This document shows positions 17,831 through 27,897 of a DNA stretch of 64,000 nucleotides, piece by piece. Source of the stretch: Gilliamella sp. Pra-s52 (GTDB lineage Bacteria; Pseudomonadota; Gammaproteobacteria; Enterobacterales; Orbaceae); NCBI RefSeq assembly GCF_009795805.1, contig NZ_WTEY01000003.1, forward strand, positions 62,001-126,000, given 5' to 3'. The notes below the pieces were generated by a model that was given only the letters and a program-made list of their open reading frames with translations, ran no database searches and was not told the origin of the DNA. Made by a program: the position numbers and the translations under genes. How positions within the stretch are numbered: the stretch's first letter is position 1; every line of letters starts with the position of its first letter.

Positions 17831-18472
17831 ATGAAAAGCAATACCGCACTGTTATTTGTCAATGGTGAACCACCCAAGTTTTATCCAACAGATATAGATG
17901 ACTATACCTATATTGCCGCAACCGATGGTGCTTACCATAACTATTTATCAACATCGTCAATCGAACCTGATTTTATTATTGGTGATTTGGACAGTTATAA
18001 CCCTAATAGCACAATTCCCTCTAAAACCAAAATCATCCATACCCCCGATCAAAGTAAGACTGATTTTGAAAAAGCTATTTTATTTTTAGCTAGTAAAGAA
18101 ATAACAAAATTTGATATTTATGGTGCGAGTGGTCATGCTAGCGATCATTTTTTGGGAAATATTTCTGTCGCAATTAAATATTACTGTCAGAATCAAATCA
18201 CTTTTTATGATAATTATTGCCGTTTTTTTCTTGCCAAACATGAGCAAAAAATTGATAACGTAAAAGATCATACTATTTCATTAATACCATTTTCTAAAGT
18301 AACTCAATTAACCATCACTGGTTTTCAATATCCTTTAATTAATCAAACACTATCATTAGGAGGAATAGTTAGTTTACGAAATAAGGCAATTAATGACTCG
18401 GTTAAAATATCTTTTGAAGAAGGTTATCTCATGGTTTTCATTGAAAATTTACGCAATTATGACCTACGTTGA
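17831..18472 (+). CDS. thiN: Thiamine pyrophosphokinase (thiamine diphosphokinase)
   Basis: The enzyme transfers pyrophosphate from ATP to thiamine to make thiamine diphosphate. The 213-residue protein has the TPK motifs AATDGAYHNYL, DFIIGDLDS and DQSKTDFEKAI in order, then the C-terminal beta domain (GFQYPL...LSLGGIVSLRNKA). A ribosome-binding site (AAAAGGAAATAG) precedes the ATG. It follows rimI by 20 bases and is probably in the same transcript. Confidence 0.9.
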   Translation: MKSNTALLFVNGEPPKFYPTDIDDYTYIAATDGAYHNYLSTSSIEPDFIIGDLDSYNPNSTIPSKTKIIHTPDQSKTDFEKAILFLASKEITKFDIYGASGHASDHFLGNISVAIKYYCQNQITFYDNYCRFFLAKHEQKIDNVKDHTISLIPFSKVTQLTITGFQYPLINQTLSLGGIVSLRNKAINDSVKISFEEGYLMVFIENLRNYDLR

Positions 18473-18542
18473 CATTAATATTTACATTACTTTACAATAG
18501 CCGTCTAAATAATTAGTTTAATTATGGTCAAAAGGACTAACC

Positions 18543-19328
18543 ATGTTTTTAAAAAAAATTTCTGTGCTTGTTTGTGCTTCACTTTTTTCTTGTGTATCTT
18601 TTGCACAAACTAATAATGAGTATATTGAAACAGATCAGGTAATAGACACCTTTCTACAATGTGATAATCAGTTTTACACGCAACTTGATAAACATCAAAA
18701 GTCGATAAAACAATATGTCGATTTAGCAACCACAACTGATAATGTCACTTATATCCCCGTCGAATCGATTCATCAGGCCGATAAGAACAAAATTATGTTT
18801 AAAAAGCCATTAGAGTATCAAGGTTTGAAAATTATTGGTTATCAAAACATCTATGTTCCAACTGCATTATCTGGTCATTACCTTTACTGGGGTTTTATTT
18901 TTGATAATCAAGAAGATGAAGTTAAAAACACTTTAAATAATATTAACTGGTTAGCCTACAATACTAATACTTATATAGCAAACGCTAAAATTTATGACTT
19001 AAATGCAAAATCATCAGAATGGAAAGACGATCCTTATGCTATTGATGGAGTTGCACCAAGATTTGGAACAATTAATAAAGCACTTTATCTAGAAAAGTTT
19101 GCTACTAATCAAAGTAGTGTTTTTTGTTCTATTCAAGGCGATTTAAAAAAAGAAATCCTTCTTGAGGATCGCCCAGATTTAAAAATAATCATAGAAAAAC
19201 AAGAAGCTGAACAACAAGAACGTATTAAAACATATAAAGAAAAAATGCAAAAAGAAAAAGAAAATCAACAATCTCAACCACAAACTAATACGACAGAAAC
19301 GACTTCAAAAGATGGAGATAATATTTAA
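18543..19328 (+). CDS. Hypothetical secreted protein with a charged C-terminal tail
   Basis: The 261-residue protein has a clear signal peptide ending at VSFAQ (about residue 21). A globular region follows with two cysteines (FLQCDNQ and VFCSIQG), then a long Glu/Lys/Gln coiled-coil tail (residues about 215-261). I recognise no domain. The stop directly abuts the start of the next gene, so the pair is one operon and the products may act together in the periplasm. Confidence 0.7.
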   Translation: MFLKKISVLVCASLFSCVSFAQTNNEYIETDQVIDTFLQCDNQFYTQLDKHQKSIKQYVDLATTTDNVTYIPVESIHQADKNKIMFKKPLEYQGLKIIGYQNIYVPTALSGHYLYWGFIFDNQEDEVKNTLNNINWLAYNTNTYIANAKIYDLNAKSSEWKDDPYAIDGVAPRFGTINKALYLEKFATNQSSVFCSIQGDLKKEILLEDRPDLKIIIEKQEAEQQERIKTYKEKMQKEKENQQSQPQTNTTETTSKDGDNI

Positions 19329-19835
19329 ATGAAAAAGATCAGTTTATTTTTAATTCTCTTTTCTTTTGCAACATTCAGTCATGCAGTTGAAGAAAAAAAC
19401 AGTACGGATACCCAAACAAATACAGCAGTTGAAAGTTTAAAAGATCCTAGAGTAGGTAAACAATTTATTCCTACCTCCAAATCGAAAGAAGATAACATTA
19501 TTGGTTATTCGTTTTTAGATAGACAATCAATTAAATTTCATCCTTTTAATAACCGAATTCGTGTATTTAGTGAAGTGACCAATTACAGCCCTGAACTCAG
19601 ACAAAAAAATGATGATGGTACTGAAACACTCTATAATTCTATCAAAATTGATTATTATGCTAACTGCGACAAAATGGAGTTGGCAAAAGGTAAATTAAGT
19701 ACTATCAAAAATAACTTTGGTGACGGCGAATTAGTTAATACAATTGAAATACCAAATCGCTGGAGATCAATAACACAAGATAATGAACAACGTAAGTTGC
19801 TTGTTATTGCCTGTTCTTTACCTCTTGCTAATTAA
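19329..19835 (+). CDS. Hypothetical secreted protein
   Basis: This 168-residue protein has a signal peptide (MKKISLFLILFSFATFSHA) and then a compact domain with YSFLDRQSIKFHPFNNRIRVFSEV. Two cysteines (YYANCDK and VIACSLP) could form a disulfide. Its layout resembles small exported adhesin-E/CNP1-like proteins, but the match is too weak to name. It starts right after the upstream secreted protein gene with no gap. Confidence 0.7.
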   Translation: MKKISLFLILFSFATFSHAVEEKNSTDTQTNTAVESLKDPRVGKQFIPTSKSKEDNIIGYSFLDRQSIKFHPFNNRIRVFSEVTNYSPELRQKNDDGTETLYNSIKIDYYANCDKMELAKGKLSTIKNNFGDGELVNTIEIPNRWRSITQDNEQRKLLVIACSLPLAN

Positions 19836-19857
19836 TAACAATTAAATCTACACTTAT

Positions 19858-19892
19858 TTTACTCTAGCCACCTTGCTGTGGCAGAGTATATC
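19858..19892 (+). terminator. Possible terminator hairpin
   Basis: Stem ACTCTAGCCAC/GTGGCAGAGT around CTTGCT follows the secreted-protein pair; the downstream sequence is AT-rich but has no clean T-run. Confidence 0.4.
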
Positions 19893-19940
19893 CATTTATA
19901 CTAACATCACACCATTATTTATTAGAATGATTATACTTTT

Positions 19941-20252
19941 ATGAACATTACACAATTCCATACCCTGACCGACCAATTATTTAATAAAATTGAGCTATTT
20001 TTAGATAATTATGCAGATGAACATGATATTGATTTGGACTATGAAACCAATGGTAATGTCATTACTGTTAGTTTTCCTAATGGCAGCAAAATCATTGTTA
20101 ACACTCAAGAACCCCTATTCCAAATTTGGTTAGCTACACGAAAGCAAGGTTATCATTTTGATTATATAAATGATAATTGGCTTTGTAACCGAACCGATCA
20201 ATCATTCGACCTGATTTTTTCTGAATCAGTAAAAGATCAAGCAGATCAATAA
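19941..20252 (+). CDS. cyaY: Iron-sulfur cluster assembly protein CyaY (frataxin)
   Basis: CyaY binds iron and regulates IscS during Fe-S cluster assembly. The 103-residue protein has the acidic first helix (YADEHDIDLDYET) and the frataxin sheet motif NGSKIIVNTQEPLFQIWLATRKQGYHF. It is convergent with uvrD, the last gene of the lptM-uvrD block; in E. coli cyaY is divergent from lptM-dapF at the other end of that block. Confidence 0.93.
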   Translation: MNITQFHTLTDQLFNKIELFLDNYADEHDIDLDYETNGNVITVSFPNGSKIIVNTQEPLFQIWLATRKQGYHFDYINDNWLCNRTDQSFDLIFSESVKDQADQ

Positions 20253-20257
20253 AACAG

Positions 20258-20300
20258 ATAAAAATGGGAATTTAACTACCAATTCCCGTTTAATCACTTA
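20258..20300. terminator. Hairpin between cyaY and uvrD
   Basis: Stem GGGAATT/AATTCCC between the two convergent genes with AT-rich flanks; plausible bidirectional terminator. Confidence 0.45.
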
Positions 20301-20323
20301 ATAGTACAATAGCTTAATAGCGT

Positions 20324-22528
20324 CTACAATAAAGTTAAATTTGCTAATTTAATAACTAACCATTTAATTCCTTCATTAACGAAAGCAATTTGTGCTCGCT
20401 TATGATCACCTTCACCATCAATATTAACAATAGCTCCTTCACCAAAACGGCTATGTAATACTTTACGACCTAATCTATAACCATCATCATTTTGATTTGA
20501 TTTTTTAGAGTAAACCTTTTTACTGTCATTATATTCTTTTCGATCGGATGCTCTGATAAAGTTTTGATGACTGATTTCGTTTAATACATCAACCGGTAAT
20601 TCATTTAAAAAACGTGAAGGTAAATTGCGTTCTTCACGTCCATATAGACGCCTTATCTGAGCTAATGATAGTGTTAGGCGTTGACGTGCTCGAGTAATGC
20701 CGACATAAGCAAGACGCCGTTCTTCTTCCATTTTTTCAGTATCTTGTGCTGAGCGTTGGTCTGGGAATAACCCCTCTTCTAGTCCAACAATAAACACATT
20801 ATCAAACTCAAGACCTTTCGCTGAATGTAATGTCATTAATTGAATTGAATCTTGTTCATTAATTACATCTCCGCTTTCTAGCGAAGTGTATGCCAAAAAT
20901 GATTCTAGAATAGTCAATGGCTTACCTGTTTCACTATCTTGAATAACCGTATTTTCATTAGAATGATAAAATTGCTCAGCCGCTGATACTAATTCTTCAA
21001 GATTTTCTAGCCTTGATTGTCCTTTTATACCGGGTTCTTGTTCATACATTTGCAATATACCCGATAATTTAATAATCATATCAAGTTGCTTATAAATTGG
21101 TTGCGATTCCACTTTATCAAAGATAAATTCCATCAAATCCAAAAAACGACTTAAACCAGAGCATTGCCTTTCGCTCAATGCATTGGTTTGGATCAACATT
21201 AAACAAGCATCCCACAATGAAATACCATGTTGCTTAGCGACAGTTCTAACTCTATCTAGCGTAATACTACCAATTCCACGCGTTGGAGTATTAACCGTCG
21301 CTTCAAATGCCATATCATTATTGTGATCATACAATAATCGTAAATAAGCAAGCGCTAATTTAACTTCTTGACGTTCATAAAAGCGAATTGAGCCATAAAT
21401 TTGGTAAGGTAATCCAGCTTGTAATAATGTATCTTCAAATATACGTGATTGTGCATTACTTCGGTACAAAATAGCACAGCTTGAGTAATTATCACCTTCT
21501 TGATGACGCTTTTTAATTTGACCTGTAACAAACCTTGCTTCATCAATATCATTATAACCAATATAAAGCAAAATCTGTTCGCCATCGCCTCTATCTGTCC
21601 ATAAATTTTTACCCAACCGTTTGGTATTTTGTGCTATCAACTTATTTGCAGCATCTAAAATATTATTGGTTGAACGGTAATTTTGTTCTAATCGAATAAT
21701 TTCAGTTTCAGGGTAATCATTGATAAACAATTGAAGATTATCTGCATTCGCTCCACGCCAACTATAGATAGATTGGTCATCATCCCCCACAATCATCACA
21801 TTAGCGGTATTACCTGCCAATTTTTTTACCAATCGGTACTGGATTTTGTTAGTATCTTGAAATTCATCAATTAAAATATTACAAAAACGGCGGTGACAGT
21901 AATTTAAAACTTCTTCATTTTGACAAAGGAGTTCATAGGTTCTTAGAATTAACTCCGAAAAATCGAGATAACCAAGCTTATCACAAATAACTTGATAGTC
22001 GTGATAAATTCTTTGCCACATAACTTGTTTAGGATCTTCAGGAACAATATCATCGGCACGAAATCCCTTTTCTTTCTGAGCAGAAATAAAAGCGGCACAC
22101 TGCTTAGCTGACCACTGTTTTTCATCGATTTTCAGCTCACGAAAAATTCTTTTAATGAGGCGAACTTGGTCTTCTGTATCAATCAGTTGAAAATTAGGTG
22201 GCAATTTAGCCTGCTCTGAAAACATACGCAATAAGCGATGAGCCAAACCATGAAAAGTGCCCACCCACATACCATTAAAATACCCTTCACCAACTAATGC
22301 TTGAATACGTTCTTGCATTTCGGCAGCGGCTTTATTGGTAAAAGTAACCGCAAAAATAGAACCCGGGGAATATTGCTTTTCAATACAAAGCCAAGCAATA
22401 CGATGAACTAAAACCCGAGTTTTACCACTCCCTGCACCAGCAAGAACAATAGTATATTGATTATCAGTGGTAGTAGCATTTCGTTGTTCGGTGTTTAGAT
22501 CTTCTAATAATGATTGATTAATTTCCAT
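20324..22528 (-). CDS. uvrD: DNA helicase II
   Basis: UvrD is the 3'-5' SF1 helicase of nucleotide excision and mismatch repair. The 734-residue protein has all helicase motifs: AGAGSGKT (31-37), TFTNKAAAEM, DEFQDTN, GDDDQSIYSWRGA, the LEQNYRST motif, LMTLHSAKGLEF and VGITRARQRL. I set the start at MEINQSLLEDLN, which aligns with E. coli UvrD; an upstream ATG would add 11 residues. It is the last gene of the lptM-to-uvrD cluster. Confidence 0.95.
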   Translation of the reverse strand: MEINQSLLEDLNTEQRNATTTDNQYTIVLAGAGSGKTRVLVHRIAWLCIEKQYSPGSIFAVTFTNKAAAEMQERIQALVGEGYFNGMWVGTFHGLAHRLLRMFSEQAKLPPNFQLIDTEDQVRLIKRIFRELKIDEKQWSAKQCAAFISAQKEKGFRADDIVPEDPKQVMWQRIYHDYQVICDKLGYLDFSELILRTYELLCQNEEVLNYCHRRFCNILIDEFQDTNKIQYRLVKKLAGNTANVMIVGDDDQSIYSWRGANADNLQLFINDYPETEIIRLEQNYRSTNNILDAANKLIAQNTKRLGKNLWTDRGDGEQILLYIGYNDIDEARFVTGQIKKRHQEGDNYSSCAILYRSNAQSRIFEDTLLQAGLPYQIYGSIRFYERQEVKLALAYLRLLYDHNNDMAFEATVNTPTRGIGSITLDRVRTVAKQHGISLWDACLMLIQTNALSERQCSGLSRFLDLMEFIFDKVESQPIYKQLDMIIKLSGILQMYEQEPGIKGQSRLENLEELVSAAEQFYHSNENTVIQDSETGKPLTILESFLAYTSLESGDVINEQDSIQLMTLHSAKGLEFDNVFIVGLEEGLFPDQRSAQDTEKMEEERRLAYVGITRARQRLTLSLAQIRRLYGREERNLPSRFLNELPVDVLNEISHQNFIRASDRKEYNDSKKVYSKKSNQNDDGYRLGRKVLHSRFGEGAIVNIDGEGDHKRAQIAFVNEGIKWLVIKLANLTLL

Positions 22529-22734
22529 TATATCCAAACCTATTTTGATAACCAAAAACACTAACCAGCATTAATGTTGAAAATGTTAAGATTTTTATCA
22601 TATTTAAAGATATTTTGTTGACTGTAATCAAACAGGAATATAAAAACAAAGCTATTAAGCGCAATACAGCATTACACTTAGCACAATTTATTGTTATACA
22701 GGTTTACTGTCCATCTATACAGGTAAAAGTAAGA

Positions 22735-23448
22735 TTATAGCAGATTATCCAATTCTAGCAATTGCGTTATTTCAATGTGAGGTAAACATCTTGTATCATC
22801 AAGTTGAAAAATATCATGTTTATAGATATTAATAAAACAAGCCAAGAAGCCATTATTGATAGCACCATTAACATCAGTCAATAAATTATCACCTACATGT
22901 AAAATATGATGCGGTGAGATAGACAACTTGTCAGAAGCCAACTCAAAAATCTCAGGAAAGGGTTTTGAGCGCCCGTCTTCACCACCTCGTAGTGAAAATT
23001 GAAAATAATCCCCTAAACCTATTTGATGAACATCTACATTACCATTAGTAATTACAGCTAAAGGGTATTTAGTGGCTAGTTTTGTCAATAACATATGTGT
23101 TGACTCTAGGACTTGCATTTTGTGCCGCCAAAAATTAAAACATGTCATTGATTCATCAATAACATCTGCAAATTTTTGTACTGGAATATCAGTTTTATTT
23201 AACAGCGATTTGATAGTTTGAGATCGCCAGACATTAACATCGTGATAAATTTCTGGCTCCGATACAAGTACAGTGTGCTTTTCGGACAAATACTCGGATA
23301 TTGTAAGTGTGTGCAATTGTTCATAACTTTGAAGTGTTTTGAGCATTTCTTCTTCTGCTTTTTCAACGATCATGCTGTTATCGTATAACGTGTCATCAAG
23401 ATCGAAAGTCAATGCTTTAATCGTATTCATCGTTCGATAAAAGTGCAT
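22735..23448 (-). CDS. yigB: HAD-family phosphatase YigB
   Basis: YigB dephosphorylates 5-amino-6-(5-phospho-D-ribitylamino)uracil in riboflavin synthesis, and FMN. The 237-residue protein starts MHFYRTMNTIKALTFDLDDTLYDN, with the HAD nucleophile motif DLDDT; further motifs are VITNGN and HVGDNLLTDVNGA. E. coli YigB starts with the same spacing, so the first ATG is kept. Its start lies three bases past the xerC stop, so the two are coupled. Confidence 0.92.
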   Translation of the reverse strand: MHFYRTMNTIKALTFDLDDTLYDNSMIVEKAEEEMLKTLQSYEQLHTLTISEYLSEKHTVLVSEPEIYHDVNVWRSQTIKSLLNKTDIPVQKFADVIDESMTCFNFWRHKMQVLESTHMLLTKLATKYPLAVITNGNVDVHQIGLGDYFQFSLRGGEDGRSKPFPEIFELASDKLSISPHHILHVGDNLLTDVNGAINNGFLACFINIYKHDIFQLDDTRCLPHIEITQLLELDNLL

Positions 23449-23450
23449 CG

Positions 23451-24371
23451 TTATTTTCTCCTTTTAGCTCGTGGATGAGCTGAATCGTAAACTTCAGATA
23501 GATGTGAAAAATCCAAGTGCGTATAAACTTGCGTCGTTGATAAATCAGCATGACCAAGCAGCTCTTGTACTGCTCGCAAATCTCCGCTTGATTCAAGCAT
23601 ATGAGTTGCAAATGAATGGCGTAATTTATGGGGATGAACATGACTGCTTAACCCTTGTTTAATACCCCATTGTGCAAATCGTTTTTCGACATTACGCGGT
23701 GAAATTCGTTTACCCAATTTTGAAATAAACAGCGCATCATCTTGAGGAACAAACAAATTTCGCATTGACAGCCAATGCTTAATCCATTTAATTGACTCTC
23801 GACCTAATGGTAATTTTCGTTCTTTATTACCCTTACCCATTACGCGAATTTCGCCATCGGTAAGGTTTAATTCACGACAATTCAATCCCACTAATTCGGA
23901 AAGACGCAATCCTGAACCATACATCACTTCAAGCATCGTTCTGTCACGAACAGAAAGCGGATCATTATATTCAATATCAAGAAGCTGGTTGATTTCATCA
24001 ATATCAATATTTTTAGGAAGATGTTGCCCCAATTTAGGATTCAAAACCCCACGCGCTGGGTTTGCATTAATAAGATCATTTTTAACCATCCAATCGCAAA
24101 AGCTCCGCAATGCCGATAGTCTTAATGATAAACTTCTTGCCTGTAAACCGGTGCGTTTACTGCGACTAATCAATAATCTTACCGCTGATGAGTCTAAATC
24201 TTGCCATGTTGAAAGTTCTATTTCTTTCGCTAACGAAATGAGCGCATACAGTTGTCTTTGATAATTAATTTGAGTATTTAAGCTGAGCTGTCGTTCTGAC
24301 TTTAAATAATTTAAAAACTGATCAACGGGTAATGTTAATGCAGTATTGTCAGTTTGATTAGGCTGTTCCAT
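23451..24371 (-). CDS. xerC: Tyrosine recombinase XerC
   Basis: XerC with XerD resolves chromosome dimers at dif. The 306-residue protein has an N-terminal SAM-like DNA-binding domain ([18 protein letters not shown]). The catalytic set is visible: Arg in [11 protein letters not shown], Lys in [12 protein letters not shown], HxxR in [12 protein letters not shown], His in [11 protein letters not shown] and Tyr in VYTHL. It sits in the conserved DUF484-xerC-yigB-uvrD order. Confidence 0.95.
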   Translation of the reverse strand: MEQPNQTDNTALTLPVDQFLNYLKSERQLSLNTQINYQRQLYALISLAKEIELSTWQDLDSSAVRLLISRSKRTGLQARSLSLRLSALRSFCDWMVKNDLINANPARGVLNPKLGQHLPKNIDIDEINQLLDIEYNDPLSVRDRTMLEVMYGSGLRLSELVGLNCRELNLTDGEIRVMGKGNKERKLPLGRESIKWIKHWLSMRNLFVPQDDALFISKLGKRISPRNVEKRFAQWGIKQGLSSHVHPHKLRHSFATHMLESSGDLRAVQELLGHADLSTTQVYTHLDFSHLSEVYDSAHPRAKRRK

Positions 24372-24380
24372 CGCGTTTCC

Positions 24381-25115
24381 TTATTTTTTCCGCATAATCC
24401 ATCTGCTAATTAAAATAGGCAAAATTTCACTCATTTTTTCAAGTAATAATGTACCTTGCCCAGCTTGGTAATGTTGTGGATTAGTGCTAGTAAACATTAG
24501 CAATCCTAAATCACCAAATTGCCCCAATAAAGATAAAGCGACCGAACCAACATAACCGTGTTGAGGTAATAAAAAATCGAGTTCAGTTGAATTTAATGAT
24601 CCTAAATATTGTTGGTTATACTGCAAATGCCTAACACGAATAAAATCAAACTGTGATGAATTTAACGCTAAGTGATGATAATTTGATGGCGCACTAAGCA
24701 ACCATTTATCGTCAAAAAGATACAGATAAGCACCGCTAAGACCTAACGATTTTGCCCATGTGTTTAATAACGCTATCAATTGATTTAGATCCTGAGATTT
24801 AATCAACTCAATTTGTAGATCCATTAGTTGGTTAAACAGCAATTCGTTGGCGCTGGCATGTTCCATTAATAATGAGATTTCACACTCTAACTGATTAATT
24901 TTGTTACGCTGACGAGCCATATTCCATTCAGGTAACGAAATAATCCCCCGCACTGGATGAGGGACTCGCATGTATTCAACATGTCTAGCATTTCGTATAA
25001 AAAAATCTGGGTTATCAATAAGATATTGCGCCACAATTTCGTCATTTAATTTTGCTGATGAAGGCTTTTTCCGAGCTTTTTTAGCGCTTAAACTTCGTGT
25101 ATTTTTACCAACCAT
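24381..25115 (-). CDS. DUF484 (GAF-like) protein
   Basis: The 244-residue protein has the DUF484 signature VAQYLIDNPDFFIRN and then VPHPVRGIISLPEWNMARQRNK (family hallmark), followed by a coiled coil and a GAF-like domain. Its function is unknown, but it almost always precedes xerC in gammaproteobacteria, as here (9-base gap). The N-terminus is Lys/Arg-rich. A dispersed repeat copy lies in the gap between dapF and this gene. Confidence 0.85.
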   Translation of the reverse strand: MVGKNTRSLSAKKARKKPSSAKLNDEIVAQYLIDNPDFFIRNARHVEYMRVPHPVRGIISLPEWNMARQRNKINQLECEISLLMEHASANELLFNQLMDLQIELIKSQDLNQLIALLNTWAKSLGLSGAYLYLFDDKWLLSAPSNYHHLALNSSQFDFIRVRHLQYNQQYLGSLNSTELDFLLPQHGYVGSVALSLLGQFGDLGLLMFTSTNPQHYQAGQGTLLLEKMSEILPILISRWIMRKK

Positions 25116-25202
25116 AATTAACGTCTATTATATTATCGTATTATCACATTACGTTATGTTTCTACTGCTTTTTTGCTTTAATTAAAACGCTAAAAACACA
25201 AA

Positions 25203-25247
25203 TAAAAACTTCAATAAAATCAATATCTTTCCTGAACGATTTTTGCG
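25203..25247 (-). repeat. Dispersed intergenic repeat, copy 2
   Basis: Read on the minus strand it contains TCAGGAAAG and ATTGATTTTATTGAAGTTTT, nearly identical to copies near 8.86 and 59.62 kb. It lies inside the dapF-DUF484 gap, in an otherwise tight gene cluster. Confidence 0.65.
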
Positions 25248-25304
25248 TTGTTATTTCTACCAATTTAACCAACAAATGCAAGTGCTTATCAATGAATATG
25301 GAAT

Positions 25305-26129
25305 TTAAATTGCAATAAAACCATCATAAACATGTGTTGCAGGTCCTGTCATATAAAGTGGCTGATTGTTGCCTTTCCATTCAATCAATAATTTACCACC
25401 TGGTAAATTAACATTAACGCCTTCATTTAATAATCCTTGTTTGATGCCAACGGCAACTGCTGCACAGGCTCCTGTACCACAAGCTTGTGTTTCGCCAACG
25501 CCTCGTTCAAATACCCGTAAGTTAATATTATCGCGATCAATAATATGCATAAACCCGATATTAGCTCGTTCAGGAAAGCGTTCATGCTGCTCTAATAGTG
25601 GTCCTAGTGTTGCAACTTCTGCTGTTACAATATTATCAACTTGAATTACACAATGCGGATTCCCCATTGAGGCTACACCACATAAGACTGTCTGTTCTTG
25701 TGCACGGATGATATAGGTCTTTTCTTCTTTAATAGCTTTGAAGGGGATTTTACTGGGTTCAAAAATAGGTTCACCCATATTAACACGTACGGTTTCGTCA
25801 TCATTTACTGTTAAAACAATATTACCTTTCATTGTGCTAACTTTTAATACCCGTTTTCGGGTCAATCCTTTTAAACGGACAAAGCGTGCAAAACAACGAG
25901 CACCATTACCGCATTGCTCAACTTCAGAACCATCAGAATTAAAAATACGATAATGAAAATCGCTATCTGGCACATAAGGTGGCTCAACAATAAGCAGTTG
26001 ATCAAAGCCAATACCCGTATATCTGTCCGCCATACGTTTAATCATTTCAGTAGAAAGATGAACATTTTGCGTTACGGCATCAATAACCATAAAATCATTC
26101 CCGAGCCCATGCATTTTTGAAAAGTTCAT
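25305..26129 (-). CDS. dapF: Diaminopimelate epimerase
   Basis: DapF interconverts LL- and meso-diaminopimelate for lysine and peptidoglycan. The 274-residue protein has both catalytic cysteines: Cys73 in EQCGNGARC and the second in [10 protein letters not shown]. Start [15 protein letters not shown] is the family start. It follows lysA on the same strand. Confidence 0.96.
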   Translation of the reverse strand: MNFSKMHGLGNDFMVIDAVTQNVHLSTEMIKRMADRYTGIGFDQLLIVEPPYVPDSDFHYRIFNSDGSEVEQCGNGARCFARFVRLKGLTRKRVLKVSTMKGNIVLTVNDDETVRVNMGEPIFEPSKIPFKAIKEEKTYIIRAQEQTVLCGVASMGNPHCVIQVDNIVTAEVATLGPLLEQHERFPERANIGFMHIIDRDNINLRVFERGVGETQACGTGACAAVAVGIKQGLLNEGVNVNLPGGKLLIEWKGNNQPLYMTGPATHVYDGFIAI

Positions 26130-26253
26130 CGTTAATTTACCTTCTATTGTCGAACATTTTTATTTCGTTACTTTTAGTTTTGACTGTCAACCAGCATCCA
26201 CTTAAATCGGAAATACTATTATCATTAAGCATTCCCGATACAATTTACCAATA

Positions 26254-27507
26254 TTATAAAACAGCCTCACCACGCCATAAATCATCAAAGGATTCTCGCT
26301 GACGAATTAATTTATGTTGTTGTTCGCCTACAAGCATCACTTCCGCTGGTCTTGGGTGACTATTGTAATTTGATGCCATACTAAAACCATAAGCGCCTGC
26401 GCTACAGATAACAAGTAAATCATCTTGCTTAACTGAAAGTTCTCGCTGATAAGCCAAAACATCGCTCGATTCACAAATCGGACCAACGACGTTATATACA
26501 AAAAGTTCATCGTCAGATTTTGGTTGTCTTTCAGGTAAAACATTCATCCAAGCATCGTAAAGTGCAGGTCGAATTAAGTCGTTCATACCAGCATCAACGA
26601 TCGCAAAATGGTTACCCTCTTGATGTTTGGTATACTCAACTTTAGTAATTAACACACCAGAATTAGCTACAATAGATCGCCCTGGTTCAAACAAAATTTC
26701 AATATCAGGGTAGTTGGCCAATTTGTTTTTCAATTCTGTCACAAGTTGCGATGGCGTTGGTGGTTGTTCGTTATCATAACAAACACCTAAACCGCCCCCA
26801 AGATCAATATGTTCAATTGCAATATTATCAGCTTGCAGTTGGTCCACTAAAGTAAGTATACGATCAGTAGCATCAATAAACGGCGATAACTGTGTTAACT
26901 GCGAACCAATATGACAATCAATACCAACAATATTTATATTTATTAATGCGCGCGCCTTTTGATAAACTGATAATGCTAACGGATAGCTAATCCCAAATTT
27001 GTTTTCGCGTAGACCAGTTGAGATATATGGGTGTGTTTTAGCATCGACATCAGGGTTAATTCTTAATGAAATCGGTGCAATTTTACCTAATCTTTTAGCA
27101 ACTTCATCAATTCGATACAATTCAGCCTCAGATTCAACATTAAAGCATTTAATACCCACTTCAAGTGCCCGCTCAATTTCAATGATTGATTTAGCAACAC
27201 CAGAAAAGACTATTTTTTTAGGATCCGCACCGGCTTTTAATACTCGTTCTAATTCACCTTGTGAAACAATATCAAAACCTGCGCCGAGTTTTGCAAGCAA
27301 ACTTAAAACAGCCAAATTACTATTCGCTTTAACGGCATAACAGATTAAGTGATTTGTATTAACCAAAGCCTGTTCATAGGCTAAAAACTGCTCACGAATA
27401 TGCTCGGCTGAATAGACATATAAAGGGGTACCATACTGCTTAGCAAGATCAGCAATCGCTATTTGGTTAGCAAATAAGCGATCATGTTGATAATCTAAAA
27501 AATCCAT
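26254..27507 (-). CDS. lysA: Diaminopimelate decarboxylase
   Basis: LysA is a PLP enzyme that decarboxylates meso-diaminopimelate to lysine. The 417-residue protein has the PLP lysine Lys60 in CYAVKANSN, the GGGLGVCY glycine loop, FEPGRSIVANSG and CESSDVLA with the active-site cysteine. It lies between lptM and dapF, so both last steps of lysine synthesis are adjacent. Confidence 0.96.
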   Translation of the reverse strand: MDFLDYQHDRLFANQIAIADLAKQYGTPLYVYSAEHIREQFLAYEQALVNTNHLICYAVKANSNLAVLSLLAKLGAGFDIVSQGELERVLKAGADPKKIVFSGVAKSIIEIERALEVGIKCFNVESEAELYRIDEVAKRLGKIAPISLRINPDVDAKTHPYISTGLRENKFGISYPLALSVYQKARALININIVGIDCHIGSQLTQLSPFIDATDRILTLVDQLQADNIAIEHIDLGGGLGVCYDNEQPPTPSQLVTELKNKLANYPDIEILFEPGRSIVANSGVLITKVEYTKHQEGNHFAIVDAGMNDLIRPALYDAWMNVLPERQPKSDDELFVYNVVGPICESSDVLAYQRELSVKQDDLLVICSAGAYGFSMASNYNSHPRPAEVMLVGEQQHKLIRQRESFDDLWRGEAVL

Positions 27508-27519
27508 CGTTTTATTCCA

Positions 27520-27687
27520 TTATGCAATTTTAATAAATAAATCAGATTGAATTGAGGCAGTTATTGTTAGCTTGTTTTGTTGAGTTGCCGCTTTTTCATC
27601 TGGACGATAAAGTGGACCTTTTAATCCACATCCCTCTAATGCCAATATGACAAAAAAGACAAAGAGTAATTTTATAATTAATTTCAT
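27520..27687 (-). CDS. lptM: Small LPS-transport lipoprotein LptM (YifL)
   Basis: The frame encodes 55 residues: a signal peptide with a lipobox-like site LEGC (Cys20), then GLKGPLYRPDEK, the diagnostic LptM/YifL motif (LKGPLYxP). LptM assists maturation of the LPS translocon LptDE at the outer membrane. It precedes lysA by 12 bases, matching the lptM-dapF type neighbourhood in related bacteria. Confidence 0.88.
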   Translation of the reverse strand: MKLIIKLLFVFFVILALEGCGLKGPLYRPDEKAATQQNKLTITASIQSDLFIKIA

Positions 27688-27772
27688 AAAATATTCACAA
27701 TTTTTTTATTTTTTAGAATGCCATCTATATTACACGATAGGCACAATGCTGCAAAGCGCAAATAATAACATG

Positions 27773-27828
27773 TAGGAAAACGTCGAATTGTTTACACTTC
27801 ATAATTAGAATAATTGGCTAAAAAACAC
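27773..27828 (-). repeat. IS481-type element end, third relic
   Basis: The stretch begins TGTAGGAAAACGTCG and, on the minus strand, reads through a degenerate version of the same transposase tail seen at 2.7 and 3.35 kb. It is cut off by the left end of the IS3-family element. Confidence 0.55.
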
Positions 27829-27897
27829 TGTAACGGTATACTTTTCTTGTAGACATTCTTAGCGGTATGATAAATCCTCAACAAAGGAGATTATCTG

